A stretch of DNA of 64,000 nt from Azadirachta indica (taxonomy: Eukaryota; Streptophyta; Magnoliopsida; Sapindales; Meliaceae), in NCBI GenBank assembly GCA_022749755.1, contig CM040446.1, positions 17,112,080 through 17,176,079 of the forward strand, given 5' to 3'. Positions 62,301-64,000 of the stretch are shown piece by piece. Made by a program: the position numbers and the translations under genes. The notes below the pieces were generated by a model. That model did not search any database. It was not told the origin of the DNA and saw only the letters and a program-made list of their open reading frames with translations. Numbering within the stretch: position 1 is the stretch's first letter; the number at the start of each line of letters is the position of its first letter.

Positions 62301-64000
62301 GCAAGTGTTGAGAGAGTATCATTTATATGCGAAACGAAGTAAATGTGAGTTCTAAATGACTAAGGTTAAATTGCTTCGACATGTGGTGACAAATAAAGGT
62401 ATTTCTATAGATCCTGCTAAGGTAAAGATAATGCTTGGTTGGAATAGGTCAAAAAATGTAGTTGAAACAAAGATAGACAAAGATGTTAAAGAAAGCAACT
62501 CAGCAATGCTTGCGACACCAGAAAATACTAGTAAGGCTTTTAAAACTTCCACACTTGTTTTTAATAGTACATGGATAATTGATTCAGGTGCAACAAATCA
62601 TATGACAATTGATTCTGGACAAGTCTCACATCTAAAGCCATATTTACAAAAGATTGTCTCTGTAGCCAATGGTTCTTTAACATCAGTTATTAGAGGATCT
62701 TTGTCCCTTACTAGTAATTTGAATTTAGATTCAGTGTTAGTTGTTCCACCATTAGACTTTAATCTTTTATTTGTGTCTCAAATAACCAATGCTTTATCTT
62801 GTGTCGTAATTTTTTTGGCTTAAATTTTGTGTTTTTAAGGACATTCAGATAAAGTAAACGATTAGTTGTGATGTTAAGCGTGGGAACTTGTATTATTTGG
62901 ATTTGGTATCAACAAGTATTGACAAATTAAGTCTAGCTTTAGTGACAGATAGATTGGGGATGAAGAAAGAATTAGAAATATGGTTATAGCACAAACGACT
63001 AGGACATGTATCCTTTGGGTATCTATAAAAAATTATTTCCTAGTTTATTTAAAAGTCTTGATGTTTTGAAATTTAAGTGTGATGTTTGTGAATTGGCCAA
63101 AAGGCATCCTGTGTCTTTTCTATTGACCTTGAATAAAAGTTCAGCTCCTTTTATGATAATTCATTTCGATGTGTGGGGTCCATCTAAAGTCTTTACTTTT
63201 AGAAATGCATGTTGGTTTGTTACATTTATTGATGATTATAACAGAATGACATAGTTATATTTGATGAAGTCTAAAAGGGAAGTGAGCTCTTTATTTCAAA
63301 GTTTCATAAAATGGTGTATACATAATTTAACACACAGATTTAGATTCTGCATAGTGACAATAAAGGAGAATACAAGAGTTTATAGTATTTGAATCACACG
63401 GAATAATTCATCAAATCACTTGTTTCGATATACCCCAACAAAATGGAGTTGATGAAAGGAAAAATCGACACTTATTAGAAGTTGTTTATTCATGATTGAT
63501 TAAAGCTTATATGCCATTATCCTACTGGGGAGAAGCTATTGTCTCTGCTGTATACTTGATCAATCGAGTACTTTCTAGTTCTACCAACTTTCAGACACCT
63601 TTTCAAATTTTGAATAAAGCAATTGTTGTATTCAGACCCTTGCATATGATTTATCTTCAAAAGAAGGTTGATTCTTAGAAAATCATATTGAGACTGATGA
63701 TTCACAAAATGAAATAAGTGAGAATTTAAGTGGTAATGACTCAAAAATTAGAGTAAATAGTCAATAAGTGAGTACAGAGGAATTCAGTTGCTATGAAGTC
63801 GCAGAAACATCTTCACCTACTCTTGAGACCAGTTTCCTATACCACAAGATGCTGATATACCCAACCAATCAATTGTTGAAGATGCTCCTATAACATCCAA
63901 TCCAGTCAAAAACGTATTTCCACCACGTCAAAATAGAGGTATTTCTAAACAAATATATGAGCCTGACCTGTTTAGTAAAGTCAAATATCCCATGAGTCAT
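59391..64000 (+). mobile_element. Decayed Ty1/Copia element, continues past the window
   Basis: The 5' LTR ends at 59627 (its start is near 59391 or 59457), followed by primer site TATCAGAGCC. Gag starts at about 59987 (ATG ACT GAA; FLTETNYDI, MHLAKREKLSYIR), broken by stops. A zinc-knuckle piece is at about 60285 (CHKKGYTKDQCFKI). After a Gypsy-derived block, Copia resumes with protease/pre-integrase WIIDSGATNHMT at about 62572. The integrase HxxH/CxxC region is at about 62992-63100, core FDVWGPS near 63166 and QNGVDERKNRH near 63440. The post-integrase linker (FPPRQNRGI) is near 63920. The reverse transcriptase would lie beyond the end. Many stops and shifts make it inactive. Confidence 0.8.
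60430..62455. mobile_element. Gypsy-derived block inside the Copia element
   Basis: Two oppositely oriented Gypsy pieces interrupt the Copia order. On the minus strand (about 61200-60450) is gag: MLDKFIHLSQGNMSVAQYK at 61117, then a CX2CX4HX4C knuckle (about 60759-60718) and a second, damaged knuckle (about 60612-60570). On the plus strand (about 61330-62450) are protease (VILDIDWLSSF) and reverse transcriptase, with [25 protein letters not shown] and the catalytic FVDDILIYS at about 62236. Stops break both. No Gypsy LTR was recognised at either edge. Confidence 0.7.

Overview
The window is nuclear DNA of a eudicot plant. Its genes have many introns with plant-type GT-AG junctions, the DNA between genes is very AT-rich, and it is packed with plant retroelement and MITE debris. 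Gene content and order suggest a rosid-type eudicot, but the species cannot be told from the sequence.

Layout. 1-4.8 kb: AT-rich intergenic DNA with a tandem array of about 258 bp units. 4.8-12.3 kb: first copy of a Raf-like protein kinase gene resembling Arabidopsis STY13, plus strand, with a 1.1 kb non-autonomous Copia-type element in its large intron. 12.3-17.8 kb: intergenic DNA dominated by a large foldback (inverted-repeat) structure and small MITEs. 17.8-25.1 kb: second, tandemly duplicated copy of the same kinase gene. 25.1-31.3 kb: gene-poor stretch with a probable Gypsy LTR remnant and a decayed minus-strand gene. 31.3-32.4 kb: intronless plastid N-acetylglutamate kinase (NAGK, arginine synthesis), minus strand. 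33.0-43.2 kb: a 14-exon DCAF1 gene (substrate receptor of CUL4-DDB1 ubiquitin ligases), minus strand. 45.3-53.3 kb: endonuclease V gene, plus strand, whose 5 kb last intron holds a second member of the same non-autonomous Copia family and a decayed full-size Copia element. 55.0-56.6 kb: GPI-anchored beta-1,3-glucanase (GH17 plus X8), minus strand. 57.2-58.6 kb: long-TIR, Mutator-like non-autonomous element. 59.4 kb to the end: a decayed Copia element carrying a block of Gypsy sequence.

From general knowledge of Arabidopsis, the order kinase - DCAF1 - endonuclease V - GH17 glucanase matches a chromosome 4 segment around At4g31140-At4g31170. NAGK is not part of that segment and looks inserted relative to it. 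The genes are not an operon or a pathway; they are separate nuclear genes kept together by synteny.

No clearly new biological system was found. The most informative signals are: (1) a tandem kinase duplication in which one copy serves as the empty-site reference for insertions in the other; (2) a small Copia-derived non-autonomous family with internal short repeats and target-site duplications, seen twice and always inside introns; (3) a 15-codon upstream ORF kept in both kinase leaders; (4) a GC-AG intron in endonuclease V. Coordinates of exons were read by eye from splice consensus and reading phase; RNA evidence was not available.
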